Below are positions 28,091 through 36,940 of a stretch of 64,000 nt of DNA, piece by piece (position 1 is the first letter of the stretch; every line of letters begins with the position of its first letter). Position numbers and translations under genes: made by a program. Under the pieces are notes generated by a model that was not told the origin of the DNA, made no database searches, and saw only the letters and a program-made list of their open reading frames with translations. Source of the DNA: Anaerocolumna sp. AGMB13020 (GTDB lineage: Bacteria > Bacillota > Clostridia > Lachnospirales > Lachnospiraceae); NCBI RefSeq assembly GCF_033100115.1, contig NZ_CP136910.1:3682001-3746000 (forward strand). Direction: 5' to 3'.

Positions 28091-29848
28091 ATGAATTCCC
28101 GATTTAAAAAATTCCTATCATATTACAAACCCTATAAAGGGTTATTCTTCTCAGATATGTTCTTTGCACTTTTAGCGGCGGCCATATCCTTGGTCTACCC
28201 TCTGATCGTACGCTACATAACCAATGACCTGCTAGGAAAATACGAGATATCCGATGTGTTCTCTACAATCATTAAACTGGCATTTCTTATGATTGGTCTT
28301 GCGATACTTGAGTTTTTTGCAAATTTCTATATCTCTTACCAGGGGCATATCATGGGAGCAAAGATGGAATACGATATGAGAAATGACATCTTTGAACATT
28401 ATCAGAAATTATCCTTTAATTTTTATGATAACCAGAAGACCGGACAGCTAATGTCCAGAATAACCAATGACTTATTTGATATAACAGAATTATGTCACCA
28501 TGGTCCGGAGGATATCGTAATCTCCATTATAAAATTCGTAGGTGCTTTTGTTATTCTTATTAATATCAATCTTCCCATAACCCTGATCGTCTTTGCCTTT
28601 ATACCCATCATGTTTCTTTTCGCATATCAAATGAAAAATCGCATGAACAGTGCTTTTCGAAGAAACAGGGATAGAATTTCAGAAATCAATGCACAGATAG
28701 AAGATAATTTATCCGGTATCCGGGTAGTAAAATCCTTTGCAAATGAGAAACAGGAAATCGATAAGTTCCATGACGGAAACAGAAGATTTGTTGAAAGCAA
28801 AAGAAATAGTTACTGGCAGATGGCGACCTTCCATTCCGGTCTTGGAATGTTTACTACCTTTATCAACATAGCCGTAATTGTTGGAGGAGCTGTTTTTATA
28901 GCAAAAGATGTTATAGCCTTAACCGACCTGCTGACCTTCTTACTTTATATTAATAACATTATTGAACCGGTAAGAAAGCTGATTAACTTTACGGAACAGT
29001 TCCAGAACGGTATTACAGGCTTTGACCGTTTTATGGAAATCATGGAGATTCAGCCGGATATCGTAGACCGGAAAGATGCAGTTGCCCTTAAGGAAGTAAA
29101 AGGTGAGATTGAATTCAAGAACGTTTCCTTTAAGTATAACGATACCAAATCAGATGTATTTCATAATATTAACTTAAAGGTCGGAGCGGGTGAATATGTC
29201 GCCCTGGTTGGGCCTTCCGGTGTAGGAAAGACAACATTGTGCAGCCTTATTCCGAGATTCTATGAAGCTGCAGACGGCGATATTCTCTTAGACGGAAAGG
29301 ATATCAGAGATATCAAGCTTCGTTCCCTGCGTAAGAACATTGGAATCGTTCAGCAGGATGTCTACCTGTTTGCAGGAAGCGTAATGGATAATATCCGTTA
29401 CGGAAGACTGGAAGCAACGGATGAAGAAATTATAGAAGCTGCTAAAAATGCCAATGCCCATGAGTTTATAATGGAGCTGCCAGACGGTTACAATACTTAT
29501 ATCGGGCAGAGAGGTGTTAAACTATCCGGTGGTCAGAAACAGCGTATCAGTATCGCCAGAGTATTCCTTAAGAACCCTCCGGTACTAATCTTTGACGAAG
29601 CTACCTCTGCTCTTGATAATGAAAGCGAGAAGATCGTTCAGGAATCTTTGGAGAAGTTGGCAAAGAACAGAACTACCTTTGTTATTGCTCATAGACTTAC
29701 GACTATACGTAATGCGGAAAATATTATTGTACTTACAGAAGACGGTATTGCTGAGCGCGGAAGTCATCATGAACTGTTAAACAATAATGGAATCTACGCA
29801 GGACTTTATAAACTGACACAGAACACAGAACAGGCATATATAAGCTGA
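28091..29848 (+). CDS. ABC exporter, fused permease and ATPase
   Basis: 585 residues from the ATG at 28091. The frame extends upstream to 27914, but that part contains a palindrome-rich leader and no membrane or ABC features. The N-terminal type I exporter domain has about six membrane helices, and the ATPase domain from about residue 335 has Walker A 'GPSGVGKTT', the Q-loop region 'IGIVQQDVYLF', signature 'LSGGQKQR', Walker B 'VLIFDEATSALD' and the 'AHRLTTI' switch histidine. All ATPase residues look intact. Homologues work as homodimers or heterodimers exporting lipids, drugs or peptides; a lone gene suggests a homodimer. Substrate not readable. Confidence 0.9.
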   Translation: MNSRFKKFLSYYKPYKGLFFSDMFFALLAAAISLVYPLIVRYITNDLLGKYEISDVFSTIIKLAFLMIGLAILEFFANFYISYQGHIMGAKMEYDMRNDIFEHYQKLSFNFYDNQKTGQLMSRITNDLFDITELCHHGPEDIVISIIKFVGAFVILININLPITLIVFAFIPIMFLFAYQMKNRMNSAFRRNRDRISEINAQIEDNLSGIRVVKSFANEKQEIDKFHDGNRRFVESKRNSYWQMATFHSGLGMFTTFINIAVIVGGAVFIAKDVIALTDLLTFLLYINNIIEPVRKLINFTEQFQNGITGFDRFMEIMEIQPDIVDRKDAVALKEVKGEIEFKNVSFKYNDTKSDVFHNINLKVGAGEYVALVGPSGVGKTTLCSLIPRFYEAADGDILLDGKDIRDIKLRSLRKNIGIVQQDVYLFAGSVMDNIRYGRLEATDEEIIEAAKNANAHEFIMELPDGYNTYIGQRGVKLSGGQKQRISIARVFLKNPPVLIFDEATSALDNESEKIVQESLEKLAKNRTTFVIAHRLTTIRNAENIIVLTEDGIAERGSHHELLNNNGIYAGLYKLTQNTEQAYIS

Positions 29849-29894
29849 CATACGAATGTCCATGGCAGATGGGATATTCACGAAAGAGGTTATT

Positions 29895-30680
29895 ATGAAC
29901 AAAAAGATCATATTTTTTGATATTGATGGAACATTGTACGATCCTGAATTAGGGGTTACCGATCTGACGAAGCAGGCAATTAAGAACCTTTTAGAAAAGG
30001 GACATATACCCGTAATATGTACCGGAAGAACGAAAGCCATGGTACCTGACTATCTTACCGAGATGGGGTTCCTTGGAGTACTTGCAGGAGCGGGAACCTA
30101 TGTGGAATATGACGGCAAGGTAATCCATAATAAAACAATGGGACCGGAAACCGGGGATTCTACCATAGCGCTGCTGAAGGAAAACGGAATCCATTATATC
30201 CTGGAAGGACCGGAGAATATTTATGTTGACGGTGAAAATAATGCAGAGGAATACCAAAGAGTAATAGAATTTGCAAAAAAATATGCCGGAGACAGATTAC
30301 GTACCATACAAGAAGGGGATTATATAATAAACAAGTTCACCTGTGCACCAGGTACTGCAGGCAGTTTTGAGAAAGCAGAGAAAAAGCTAAGAGATGAATA
30401 TCATTTTACGCTGCATATAGACGGTAATTTTGAAATGACGCCAAAGGGTTATGATAAATCTACCGGAATACGCCTGCTCCTGGAATATCTCAAGGCTGAC
30501 AGAAAGGATACCTATGCTTTTGGTGACAGCACCAATGATCTGGAAATGCTCCAATACGTAGAGTATGGCATTGCTATGGGAAACAGTTATCCGCAGGTAT
30601 TAGAAGCAGCCAGATATAAGACTTTGACCATTCAAGAAGATGGAATCTATTACGGTTTAAAGGAATTTGGATTAATATAA
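29895..30680 (+). CDS. Cof-type HAD-superfamily phosphatase
   Basis: 261 residues from the ATG at 29895 (GAAAGAGG upstream). Motif I is 'FFDIDGTLYDPE' with nucleophile and acid aspartates, motif II 'VICTGRT', motif III lysine in 'GYDKSTGIRLL', and motif IV 'YAFGDSTNDLEML'. The cap between motifs II and III is the large C2 type of the Cof/YidA group, which dephosphorylates sugar phosphates, FMN or pyridoxal phosphate. It lies 46 bases after the ABC exporter and is probably co-transcribed with it. Substrate unknown. Confidence 0.88.
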   Translation: MNKKIIFFDIDGTLYDPELGVTDLTKQAIKNLLEKGHIPVICTGRTKAMVPDYLTEMGFLGVLAGAGTYVEYDGKVIHNKTMGPETGDSTIALLKENGIHYILEGPENIYVDGENNAEEYQRVIEFAKKYAGDRLRTIQEGDYIINKFTCAPGTAGSFEKAEKKLRDEYHFTLHIDGNFEMTPKGYDKSTGIRLLLEYLKADRKDTYAFGDSTNDLEMLQYVEYGIAMGNSYPQVLEAARYKTLTIQEDGIYYGLKEFGLI

Positions 30681-30746
30681 AAAAATATGGAACCAAAATA
30701 TGATTTATTTCGTCTAATCTTTGATAGTATACGGTGACTGTCGGGA

Positions 30747-30775
30747 TTGGACAGGGGGGAGCCATAACCTATAAT
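30747..30775 (+). promoter_or_regulatory. Sigma-A-type promoter of the ECF sigma operon
   Basis: TTGGAC (30747-30752), a 17-base spacer and TATAAT (30770-30775) form a near-consensus housekeeping promoter 42 bases before the sigma gene. I found no ECF-type box that would show self-activation. Confidence 0.75.
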
Positions 30776-30816
30776 GGTTCTGTATTTATACAATCGTATA
30801 TTAGGGGGATACTTAA

Positions 30817-31332
30817 ATGCACCAGGAAAATAGGGAGGTCCATGATATCGAAACCTTGATCAGAGAATATGGTAACGATGTATTACGGACCGCTTATATG
30901 TATGTAAAGGACAGTCATCTGGCAGAAGATATTTTTCAGGATGTATTCATCAAGGTAAACCAGAAACTTCATACCTTCCAGGGAGACAGCAATATAAAGA
31001 CATGGATAATCCGTATAACTATCAATACGTGCAAGGACTATATGAAAAGTGCATGGAACCAGAAGGTCATGCAGTTTACAGAAGTTCACGAGAATACACT
31101 GACAGGTAAGGATGAATTCGTGGCAGTGGAACAGGAAGATGAAAACAGGCTGGTCAGAGATGCAGTAATACAGTTGCCTCAGAAATATAAGGATGTACTG
31201 CTGTGTGTTTATTTTCAGGATATGTCTGTTGCAGAGACAGCAAAGCTTTTAGGAATAGCGGAGGGGACGGCCAAAAGCCGCCTTTCCCGGGCAAAAGACA
31301 AACTAAAGCTTAGCCTTGAAGGGAGGATATAA
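30817..31332 (+). CDS. ECF-type RNA polymerase sigma factor
   Basis: 171 residues with region 2 ('LRTAYMYVKDSHLAEDIFQDVFIKVNQKL', 'IKTWIIRITINTCKDYM') and region 4 ('LPQKYKDVLLCVYFQDMSVAETAKLLGIAEGTAKSRLSRAKDKL') and no region 3, as expected for an extracytoplasmic-function sigma. It redirects RNA polymerase to a small regulon, usually for envelope or antimicrobial stress. AGGGGGA precedes the ATG. The partner gene begins two bases after its stop, the usual sigma/anti-sigma arrangement. Confidence 0.93.
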   Translation: MHQENREVHDIETLIREYGNDVLRTAYMYVKDSHLAEDIFQDVFIKVNQKLHTFQGDSNIKTWIIRITINTCKDYMKSAWNQKVMQFTEVHENTLTGKDEFVAVEQEDENRLVRDAVIQLPQKYKDVLLCVYFQDMSVAETAKLLGIAEGTAKSRLSRAKDKLKLSLEGRI

Positions 31333-31334
31333 CA

Positions 31335-32297
31335 ATGGATAAGAATAAGACTGGAAAAAATCCTTCACCTGTCAGGGATGACATGGAATTAAAAGCACTG
31401 CTGAATGCCTCCTTTGATAAGGATGATTTAACCGTATCCGAGGATCTGATACAAAGAACCCTTCTAAAAATCAAGGAAGCCGAAGCAGAAGATAAAAAGA
31501 ATGCTGATAATACAGCAGCAGAAATACCGGTTGGAGGCGAAGCTGACACAGAACAGGAACGCAATGGAGATAAAAAGCCTGTTATAAAATTCCCTGTAAG
31601 ACGTTTTGCAGGTGCGGCAGCGGCAGTACTGCTTTTGGTATCGGCTGTATGGCTTTATCAGAACAGTATTACCGGAACCAAACAGGATAATTCGGTGAAT
31701 GAAAAGTCAGAGCAGCAGCTGCTTGGTATAGCTGACGCTGGAAAGGCAGAAAATTACACAATGACTGCACCGGAAACCTCAGCAGTACAGGGGATTGAAG
31801 AGGATGAAGCGGCAAGCACTGCAAAAGAAGCGCCGTCAGAGGGAGATGCCTCCGTTGATATCACAGCATCATCTGGTAGTGGTGTTGACACAACAGCGGC
31901 AGCGGATGCGAAAAGCAGTATGGTAACCCTGGTTGCTCCGGAGGTACTTTCAGAACTTTATCCCATAAATACAGACGAGGTAGTAACCTTTCAAGTAAAT
32001 AAAGCGAAAGGAAAACAAACCGGAACAGAAGAAAAGTCACTGGAGGAACCGTCTGAGAAAGCTGCTGAACTATATGCTCTGCTGGCAGTTTATACGGTAC
32101 AGGTATCAGAAACGGAAGAAACAGATCTACTTTACAGCATTGATATCACTACACAAGATAAAAATATCATTACCTACGACTTCTATCCGGAAACAGTAAA
32201 AGTAACCGATGGACGCCTGGCAGGGAAGAGTGTCATATATACAGTGAAGGAGCAGGCGGATTTATTAAAGAAGCTTGCGGAATTTAAAACGAATTAA
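31335..32297 (+). CDS. Single-pass membrane protein, probable anti-sigma factor
   Basis: 320 residues. The N-terminal ~90 residues are cytoplasmic, with 'LLNASFDKDDLTVSEDLIQRTLLKI', a helical segment seen at the front of many clostridial sigma partners. One membrane helix follows at about 95-113 ('AGAAAAVLLLVSAVWLY'), then a low-complexity Glu/Ala/Ser region and an external C-terminal domain rich in beta strands. There is no HxxxCxxC zinc motif, so it is not a ZAS-type anti-sigma; the role is inferred from gene order and topology. It ends at a terminator, so the operon is sigma plus this protein. Confidence 0.7.
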   Translation: MDKNKTGKNPSPVRDDMELKALLNASFDKDDLTVSEDLIQRTLLKIKEAEAEDKKNADNTAAEIPVGGEADTEQERNGDKKPVIKFPVRRFAGAAAAVLLLVSAVWLYQNSITGTKQDNSVNEKSEQQLLGIADAGKAENYTMTAPETSAVQGIEEDEAASTAKEAPSEGDASVDITASSGSGVDTTAAADAKSSMVTLVAPEVLSELYPINTDEVVTFQVNKAKGKQTGTEEKSLEEPSEKAAELYALLAVYTVQVSETEETDLLYSIDITTQDKNIITYDFYPETVKVTDGRLAGKSVIYTVKEQADLLKKLAEFKTN

Positions 32298-32308
32298 TCA
32301 CAAAGAAA

Positions 32309-32353
32309 AAAGCAGTTGCTTAAATTAGGTTTTAGGCAGCTGCTTTCTATTTT
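32309..32353 (+). terminator. Terminator after the sigma operon
   Basis: AAGCAGTTGC pairs with GCAGCTGCTT (one G-U), followed by TCTATTTTT. It lies between convergent genes and could serve both. Confidence 0.75.
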
Positions 32354-32367
32354 TATTCTTCTGAAGA

Positions 32368-32637
32368 TTATTTCTCTTCAGCTTCTTCAGAGGTTTCTTC
32401 CTCTTTGGCAGCATCCTGCGCATCAGAGGTAATATTTATAGATACATATTCTCTGGTTTCTTTTTTGTCAGAAGCGGGAGTATCTTCTTCCGTATCAAAG
32501 TCCTCAAAATCGTCTTCGAAATCATCAAAATCGTCTGCCGTGTCTTTGTTCAATACGTTCTTGTAAAGGTAATAAGCACCGCCGGCCAAGGTAGCAATGG
32601 AGATAGTACCGAATAAAAATTTTCCGAATTTCTTCAT
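32368..32637 (-). CDS. Small acidic single-pass membrane protein
   Basis: 89 residues from the inner ATG at 32637; AAAGGAAG lies at proper distance from it, while the ATG nine bases earlier touches the site. The N-terminus is 'MKKFGKFLFGTISIATLAGGAYYLYKN', a membrane segment with basic flank. The rest is a strongly acidic low-complexity tail of Asp, Glu and Phe repeats ('DDFDDFEDDFEDFD'), then more Glu. I do not recognise a family; the tail lies on either membrane face depending on insertion. No operon partner. Confidence 0.65.
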   Translation of the reverse strand: MKKFGKFLFGTISIATLAGGAYYLYKNVLNKDTADDFDDFEDDFEDFDTEEDTPASDKKETREYVSINITSDAQDAAKEEETSEEAEEK

Positions 32638-33076
32638 AATGAACATACTTCCTTTCGTTTAACAGTATATGCATTTTGCGATTGAAATTATACACATTAA
32701 AGGATAAATTTTGCATCGTAAGCTTGCATATTTACCGCTTTTATTATCCCGGTTCTCAGCAGGATATCTTTCGTAATACTAATTCTTCTTGGTTCATAAT
32801 AGCTGATCGATAAGCTGATAAAGTCTTAGTGAGAATGACATACCATCAGCATAGCTTTCAATATTTGGGAAATACAGAAGCTTATGTCAACTATGATTAT
32901 CTATTATTATAAGACAATAAAGGCTAAAAGGAAAGAAAAATTTACTGGCCGAAATTAGATATTGCTGAGAATTTACAGAAATGCTATAATGAAATGACAT
33001 AACAGAATAATAAGCCCCAAAAGATACTATGCTAATTGACCGGTTGTTTGACAATGCATAGAAAAGAGGAACAAAA
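32638..33076. other. Divergent spacer with sfsA promoter
   Basis: Gene-free. Contains the putative sfsA promoter TTGCTG (32962-32967), 17-base spacer, TATAAT (32985-32990), with an ~80-base leader. The rest shows no hairpin or repeat I would rely on. Confidence 0.5.
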
Positions 33077-33772
33077 ATGTTATACAACAGCGTTATAAAA
33101 GGTACCTTCCTATCAAGGCCAAATCGTTTTATTGCCTATGTAGAGGTAGAAGGTACAATACATAAATGTCATGTTAAGAATACAGGACGCTGTAAAGAAC
33201 TTCTGATACCAGGTGCAACAGTCTACCTGGAGGAATCAGATAATAGTAAGCGCAGTACCAAATATTCATTGATTGCAGTTGAAAAAGGCACCCGTTTAAT
33301 AAATATGGATTCCCAGGCACCCAATAAAGCAGTGCATGAATGGCTGGCAAATGGGAACCTTATGAAAGACACGGTTAAGATAAAGCCCGAGCAGGTATAT
33401 GAGAACTCCAGATTTGATTTTTATGTGGAGACTCCTGAAAGAAAAGCATTTATTGAAGTGAAAGGAGTGACACTGGAAGAGGAAGGAACAGTACTTTTCC
33501 CTGATGCCCCTACGGAAAGGGGAGTTAAGCATATAAACGAACTGTGTAAGTGCCTGCAGGAAGGATATGAGGCATATATTCTTTTTGTGATACAGATGGA
33601 GGGAGTGGAATACTTTACACCAAATGACAGAACACACAAGGAATTTGGAGATGCCTTACGTCAGGCAAGCAGCCAGGGGGTTCAAATTTTAGCAATGGAT
33701 TGTCAGGTAGAACCTAATAGCCTAAAACTGAAATCTGCCGTACCGGTTAAGCTGGTACAAGGGCGCGCCTGA
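33077..33772 (+). CDS. sfsA: SfsA-family DNA-binding/nuclease-like protein
   Basis: 231 residues, the usual length. 'GTFLSRPNRFIAYVEVEG' and 'HVKNTGRCKELLIPGATVYLE' are the SfsA N-terminal OB-like part. The C-terminal part resembles a PD-(D/E)xK nuclease core, with 'FDFYVE', 'AFIEVKGVTL' and 'FPDAPTERGVKHINEL' supplying acidic residues and lysine. It was first linked to maltose gene expression in E. coli; its real role is not settled. Family assignment is firm. Confidence 0.93.
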   Translation: MLYNSVIKGTFLSRPNRFIAYVEVEGTIHKCHVKNTGRCKELLIPGATVYLEESDNSKRSTKYSLIAVEKGTRLINMDSQAPNKAVHEWLANGNLMKDTVKIKPEQVYENSRFDFYVETPERKAFIEVKGVTLEEEGTVLFPDAPTERGVKHINELCKCLQEGYEAYILFVIQMEGVEYFTPNDRTHKEFGDALRQASSQGVQILAMDCQVEPNSLKLKSAVPVKLVQGRA

Positions 33773-33871
33773 ACACACGGTACCCTTCTGAATGCCCCGC
33801 ACAAGCAGTTTTAAAAGACTCTGGAAATTTTATAGAAAAACACTATAACTGTGATAAAGGGAGAAATCAAA

Positions 33872-34264
33872 ATGTACGAAATGAAGGATGAATATTATAC
33901 CGGTATAGAGCTTATTGATACACAGCATAAAGAACTGTTTCGCATAGCTGACGAAGCATATATGCTATTAAAAGACGAATTTGTAGTGGATAAATTCGAT
34001 GATATTGTAGCAATCATACTAAGACTAAAAGATTATGCAACCAAACATTTTTCAGATGAAGAAGCGTATATGATGAGCATCGGACATAAAAAATTATTTT
34101 CTCAAAAAACAGAACATGAGGATTTTCTGGAAAAAATAAATGATGTAAACTTTGCGGACATGGATCATAATCAAACAGAGACACTATTGGATATTTTGGA
34201 ATTCTTAAATGACTGGCTGGTACATCACATTCTTGAAAAGGATATGCTAATTGGAAAGCTATAA
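33872..34264 (+). CDS. Bacteriohemerythrin
   Basis: 130 residues from the ATG at 33872, which has AAAGGGAG upstream (a GTG at 33851 precedes that site). Four-helix bundle that binds oxygen with a di-iron centre. Ligands are visible in order: 'IDTQHKELF', 'HFSDEEAYM', 'HEDFL' and the C-terminal 'HHILEKD' (HHxxxxD). In anaerobes such proteins buffer oxygen or signal it. It stands alone after sfsA, with no fused signalling domain. Confidence 0.92.
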   Translation: MYEMKDEYYTGIELIDTQHKELFRIADEAYMLLKDEFVVDKFDDIVAIILRLKDYATKHFSDEEAYMMSIGHKKLFSQKTEHEDFLEKINDVNFADMDHNQTETLLDILEFLNDWLVHHILEKDMLIGKL

Positions 34265-34580
34265 ATAAAATTCTAATATAAGCTAAATTTTAAATATAAG
34301 TTAAACTTTAATTTTTTCCTTTTGTATTCGAACAAAGGTTTAAATAGGCTGTATTTTCAAAAATGCCGTAGGTTAAATAACCTAATTTAGCTTATATAAT
34401 ACATATGAAAAGGCAGAATGCCTTAATTTAACTGTATTTCGCATGGAGAAGTCAGCATACTAATAGTAGTACTAATATTAGTATTTTAGCTATTCATGCC
34501 GAAACCATACAGCCTCCAAATTGAAGCTTTTTTCATGTTTGTGAGCCATTGTAAGAAACTCCAATAAAAGGAGAGATGTC
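34265..34580. other. Spacer with a widely spaced inverted repeat
   Basis: Gene-free and AT-rich. A perfect 14-base inverted repeat (ATATAAGCTAAATT at 34276-34289 with 34384-34397) spans about 120 bases, and short ACTAATA/TAGTA direct repeats lie near 34460-34485. No T-tract terminator follows. Confidence 0.55.
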
Positions 34581-35804
34581 GTGAATATAGGATTATTTAC
34601 GGAAACCTACTACCCCGAGATAAACGGGGTTGCTAATTCGGTATATATATTAAAGAAAGAACTGGAAGCTCTGGGACACACGGTATATGTGTTTACAACA
34701 ACGACTCCGGGAGCACCGGAATATGAATACAATGTCTTCCGTGTTCCAAGCTTGCCCTTTATTCTGATTACGGAGAGGCGTATCGGAATGTTCTACTTGC
34801 CGAAACTAGCAGGAATCATAAAAAAATTGAATCTGGATATCATCCATACCCATACGGAATTTTCCTTAGGAATATTCGGGAGGATTATGGCAAAAGAGTT
34901 AAAGATACCAATGATTCACACCTACCACACAATATACGAAGACTACACCCATTATCTTCCCCATTTCAAAGCACTGGATGCAAGAGCCAAGGCCTTTGTA
35001 CGAATATTTACAAAAGTATGCTGTAACTCAGTAGCCAGAGTAATCGTACCTACAGAAAAGGTAAAAGAACTGCTGCAAAAATACAGCGTATACAGAGAAA
35101 TATCCGTCATACCAACAGGTGTAGATCTTAAAAAGTTCAATCCCGCTTTATATAAACAAGAAGATATCGATCAAATCAAGACCGAGTACGGCATTTTAAA
35201 AGAAGAAAAAGTCATACTCTATATAGGCAGGGTATCCAGAGAAAAGAATATCATAGAAACCATCAATGCCATGGAGTACTATATGAAAGACGGCAAACCG
35301 GTCAAATTCCTGATTGTAGGAAGCGGACCGGAAATGGATGAACTAAAGGACAGGGTAGCAGAACTTGACCTGCAGCAGAAAATAATATTTGCAGGCTCCA
35401 AACCTTGGGATACTATCGGTCTCTATTATCAACTAGGAGACGTATTCGTCAGTGCCTCACAAAGTGAGACACAGGGCTTAACCTATATAGAAGCCATGGC
35501 CGCAGGAATACCGGCAGTAGCCAGAGAAGACAGATGCCTGGACGGCATCCTCTTTGATGGAATAAACGGCTATAAATTCACCGATCAAAAAGGATTGATA
35601 GAAAGCCTGGATAAAGTCCTCTTTACAGACAAAGAAACACCTTACGGAGAAAATGCCAGAGAACTCATGCAGAAATTCTCAACAGAGACCTTTGGAAAAA
35701 GCGTTGAAGACGTCTATGAGGACGTTCTTGGAAATGAACGCTATTCTGAACAGACCGGCATCTCTGAAGCAAAAAAAATAAATTATCTGAAAATGCCATT
35801 TTAA
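34581..35804 (+). CDS. GT4-family glycosyltransferase (glycolipid or surface type)
   Basis: 407 residues with a GTG start preceded by AAAGGAGAG. GT-B fold: the N-terminal Rossmann half begins 'NIGLFTETYYPEINGVANSVYILKKEL' with the glycine-rich acceptor loop and 'HTHTEFSLGIFG'. The C-terminal half has 'ILYIGRVSREKNI' and the donor-binding EX7E-type segment in 'SETQGLTYIEAMAAGIPAVA'. The closest class I recognise is the Firmicute glycosyldiacylglycerol synthases, which add hexose to diacylglycerol at the membrane, but other GT4 roles are possible. Monocistronic between two hairpins. Confidence 0.83.
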   Translation: MNIGLFTETYYPEINGVANSVYILKKELEALGHTVYVFTTTTPGAPEYEYNVFRVPSLPFILITERRIGMFYLPKLAGIIKKLNLDIIHTHTEFSLGIFGRIMAKELKIPMIHTYHTIYEDYTHYLPHFKALDARAKAFVRIFTKVCCNSVARVIVPTEKVKELLQKYSVYREISVIPTGVDLKKFNPALYKQEDIDQIKTEYGILKEEKVILYIGRVSREKNIIETINAMEYYMKDGKPVKFLIVGSGPEMDELKDRVAELDLQQKIIFAGSKPWDTIGLYYQLGDVFVSASQSETQGLTYIEAMAAGIPAVAREDRCLDGILFDGINGYKFTDQKGLIESLDKVLFTDKETPYGENARELMQKFSTETFGKSVEDVYEDVLGNERYSEQTGISEAKKINYLKMPF

Positions 35805-35806
35805 CC

Positions 35807-35855
35807 ACAGCTTCCATACGGATATCATTATAAAATCCATATGGAAGCTGTATTA
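35807..35855 (+). terminator. Terminator after the GT4 gene
   Basis: ACAGCTTCCATACGGAT pairs with ATCCATATGGAAGCTGT, followed by the T-rich ATTATATTTTC. Confidence 0.8.
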
Positions 35856-36199
35856 TATTTTCGAAAATTTTTAAAAGCTAAATGAGCGATATGCTGTTAT
35901 AGGATATTATTAATCCGTATATCCCAAATAATAAATACAAGAAAAGTTTAATTCAACTTCATCTTATTAATGGATTTTATTATTAAAACGCTGTATGTAA
36001 ACCATCATTCTTCAGTGTTAACCTTAAAATAAACGAAAGAATCTAAAATGTGAAAATTGTGAATAGAAAAAATAAATTAAAGCTATCCTAATTTCTTAGC
36101 ATAAATAAACACACCCACACAGAAATAAACACATCTATATAGTAATCATAAAAAAAGAAATACTTAATAACTATATCTGCAAAGCATGCCAGTAACGGA
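35856..36199. other. Gene-free AT-rich stretch before the foldback
   Basis: No reading frame, repeat or hairpin of note. It separates the GT4 terminator from the 241-base foldback. Confidence 0.5.
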
Positions 36200-36440
36200 G
36201 AAAACCCACCTTGCTATTTGGTAGATTAGGTCTCGGAAAGGTTCCTTATGACACTTAAACTTCAGTAGTTGCGCTAAGTATTGAATAAGCCACTGTTTGA
36301 GCATATAAGAAACCAGCATAGTTCTGCTGGTTTCTTCGCGAGTTTGGCTTATTCAATACTGTCCTAAGCAATTACTGAAGTTTTAGTGGAATAAGGGTTC
36401 TTCTCCGAACCAAAACGTACAAATAGCAAGGCGGGTTTTC
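36200..36440. repeat. 241-bp imperfect foldback (MITE-like)
   Basis: Nearly the whole element folds on itself. The outer 21-base arms (36200-36220 with 36420-36440) differ at one position. Inside are near-paired ACTTAAACTTCAGTA / TACTGAAGTTTTAGT segments, then a perfect 16-base stem (36277-36292 with 36345-36360) and a perfect 12-base stem around a 6-base loop (36307-36318 with 36325-36336). No protein is encoded and I cannot define a target duplication. It could be a non-autonomous mobile element or a large structured RNA. Confidence 0.75.
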
Positions 36441-36496
36441 GTACCACTGCCACAACCTGCCTTTATACAACTGCTTAACAAGGTGCAAAATACCAC

Positions 36497-36524
36497 TTGA
36501 CAAAAATTGCTGAAATGCTATAAT
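36497..36524 (+). promoter_or_regulatory. thrS T-box promoter
   Basis: TTGACA (36497-36502), a 16-base spacer and TATAAT (36519-36524), directly ahead of the T-box leader. Confidence 0.85.
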
Positions 36525-36544
36525 GAGGTTTATCAATAAGAAAA

Positions 36545-36778
36545 CGCGTTGAAGAGACGAGTAAGATGTGAAATGACACAGAGAGGGATATGAGGTGCTG
36601 AGAATATCCCGCCAGGAAACATCCGAAAACTACCTCTGAGTGGTCCTAATCCGATCCGGTGATTCCGTTATCATCTAATGAAGTGGGAATTTAACAATCC
36701 AATGAGGGTGGAACCGCGAGATATATGCTCGTCCCTTTCGAGCTGCTATAAGGCAGGCGAAAGTGATGAGCTTTTTTG
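36545..36778 (+). promoter_or_regulatory. T-box riboswitch controlling thrS
   Basis: The T-box sequence AGGGTGGAACCGCG is at 36705-36718. It is followed by a terminator in which GCTCGTCCCTTTCG pairs with CGAAAGTGATGAGC, then TTTTTT (36772-36777). The preceding ~150 bases fold as Stem I and contain an ACC (threonine codon) in an unpaired-looking stretch near 36631 that is the probable specifier. Uncharged tRNA-Thr would stabilise the antiterminator and allow thrS transcription. The specifier position is my reading; the T-box itself is unmistakable. Confidence 0.93.
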
Positions 36779-36940
36779 ATGCCTTTTTATCAGCAGGATG
36801 TAATATAAACTGTCCCCATAACGGGAACGGCAGAAACAGGGAATATACAATCAAAGATTGGATATTCAGGAATGAAAATTCAAACAAAAAGAAGCATGTA
36901 TTCAAAAGAATGCAGCTATGGGAAAGGAATGGTTACTTGT

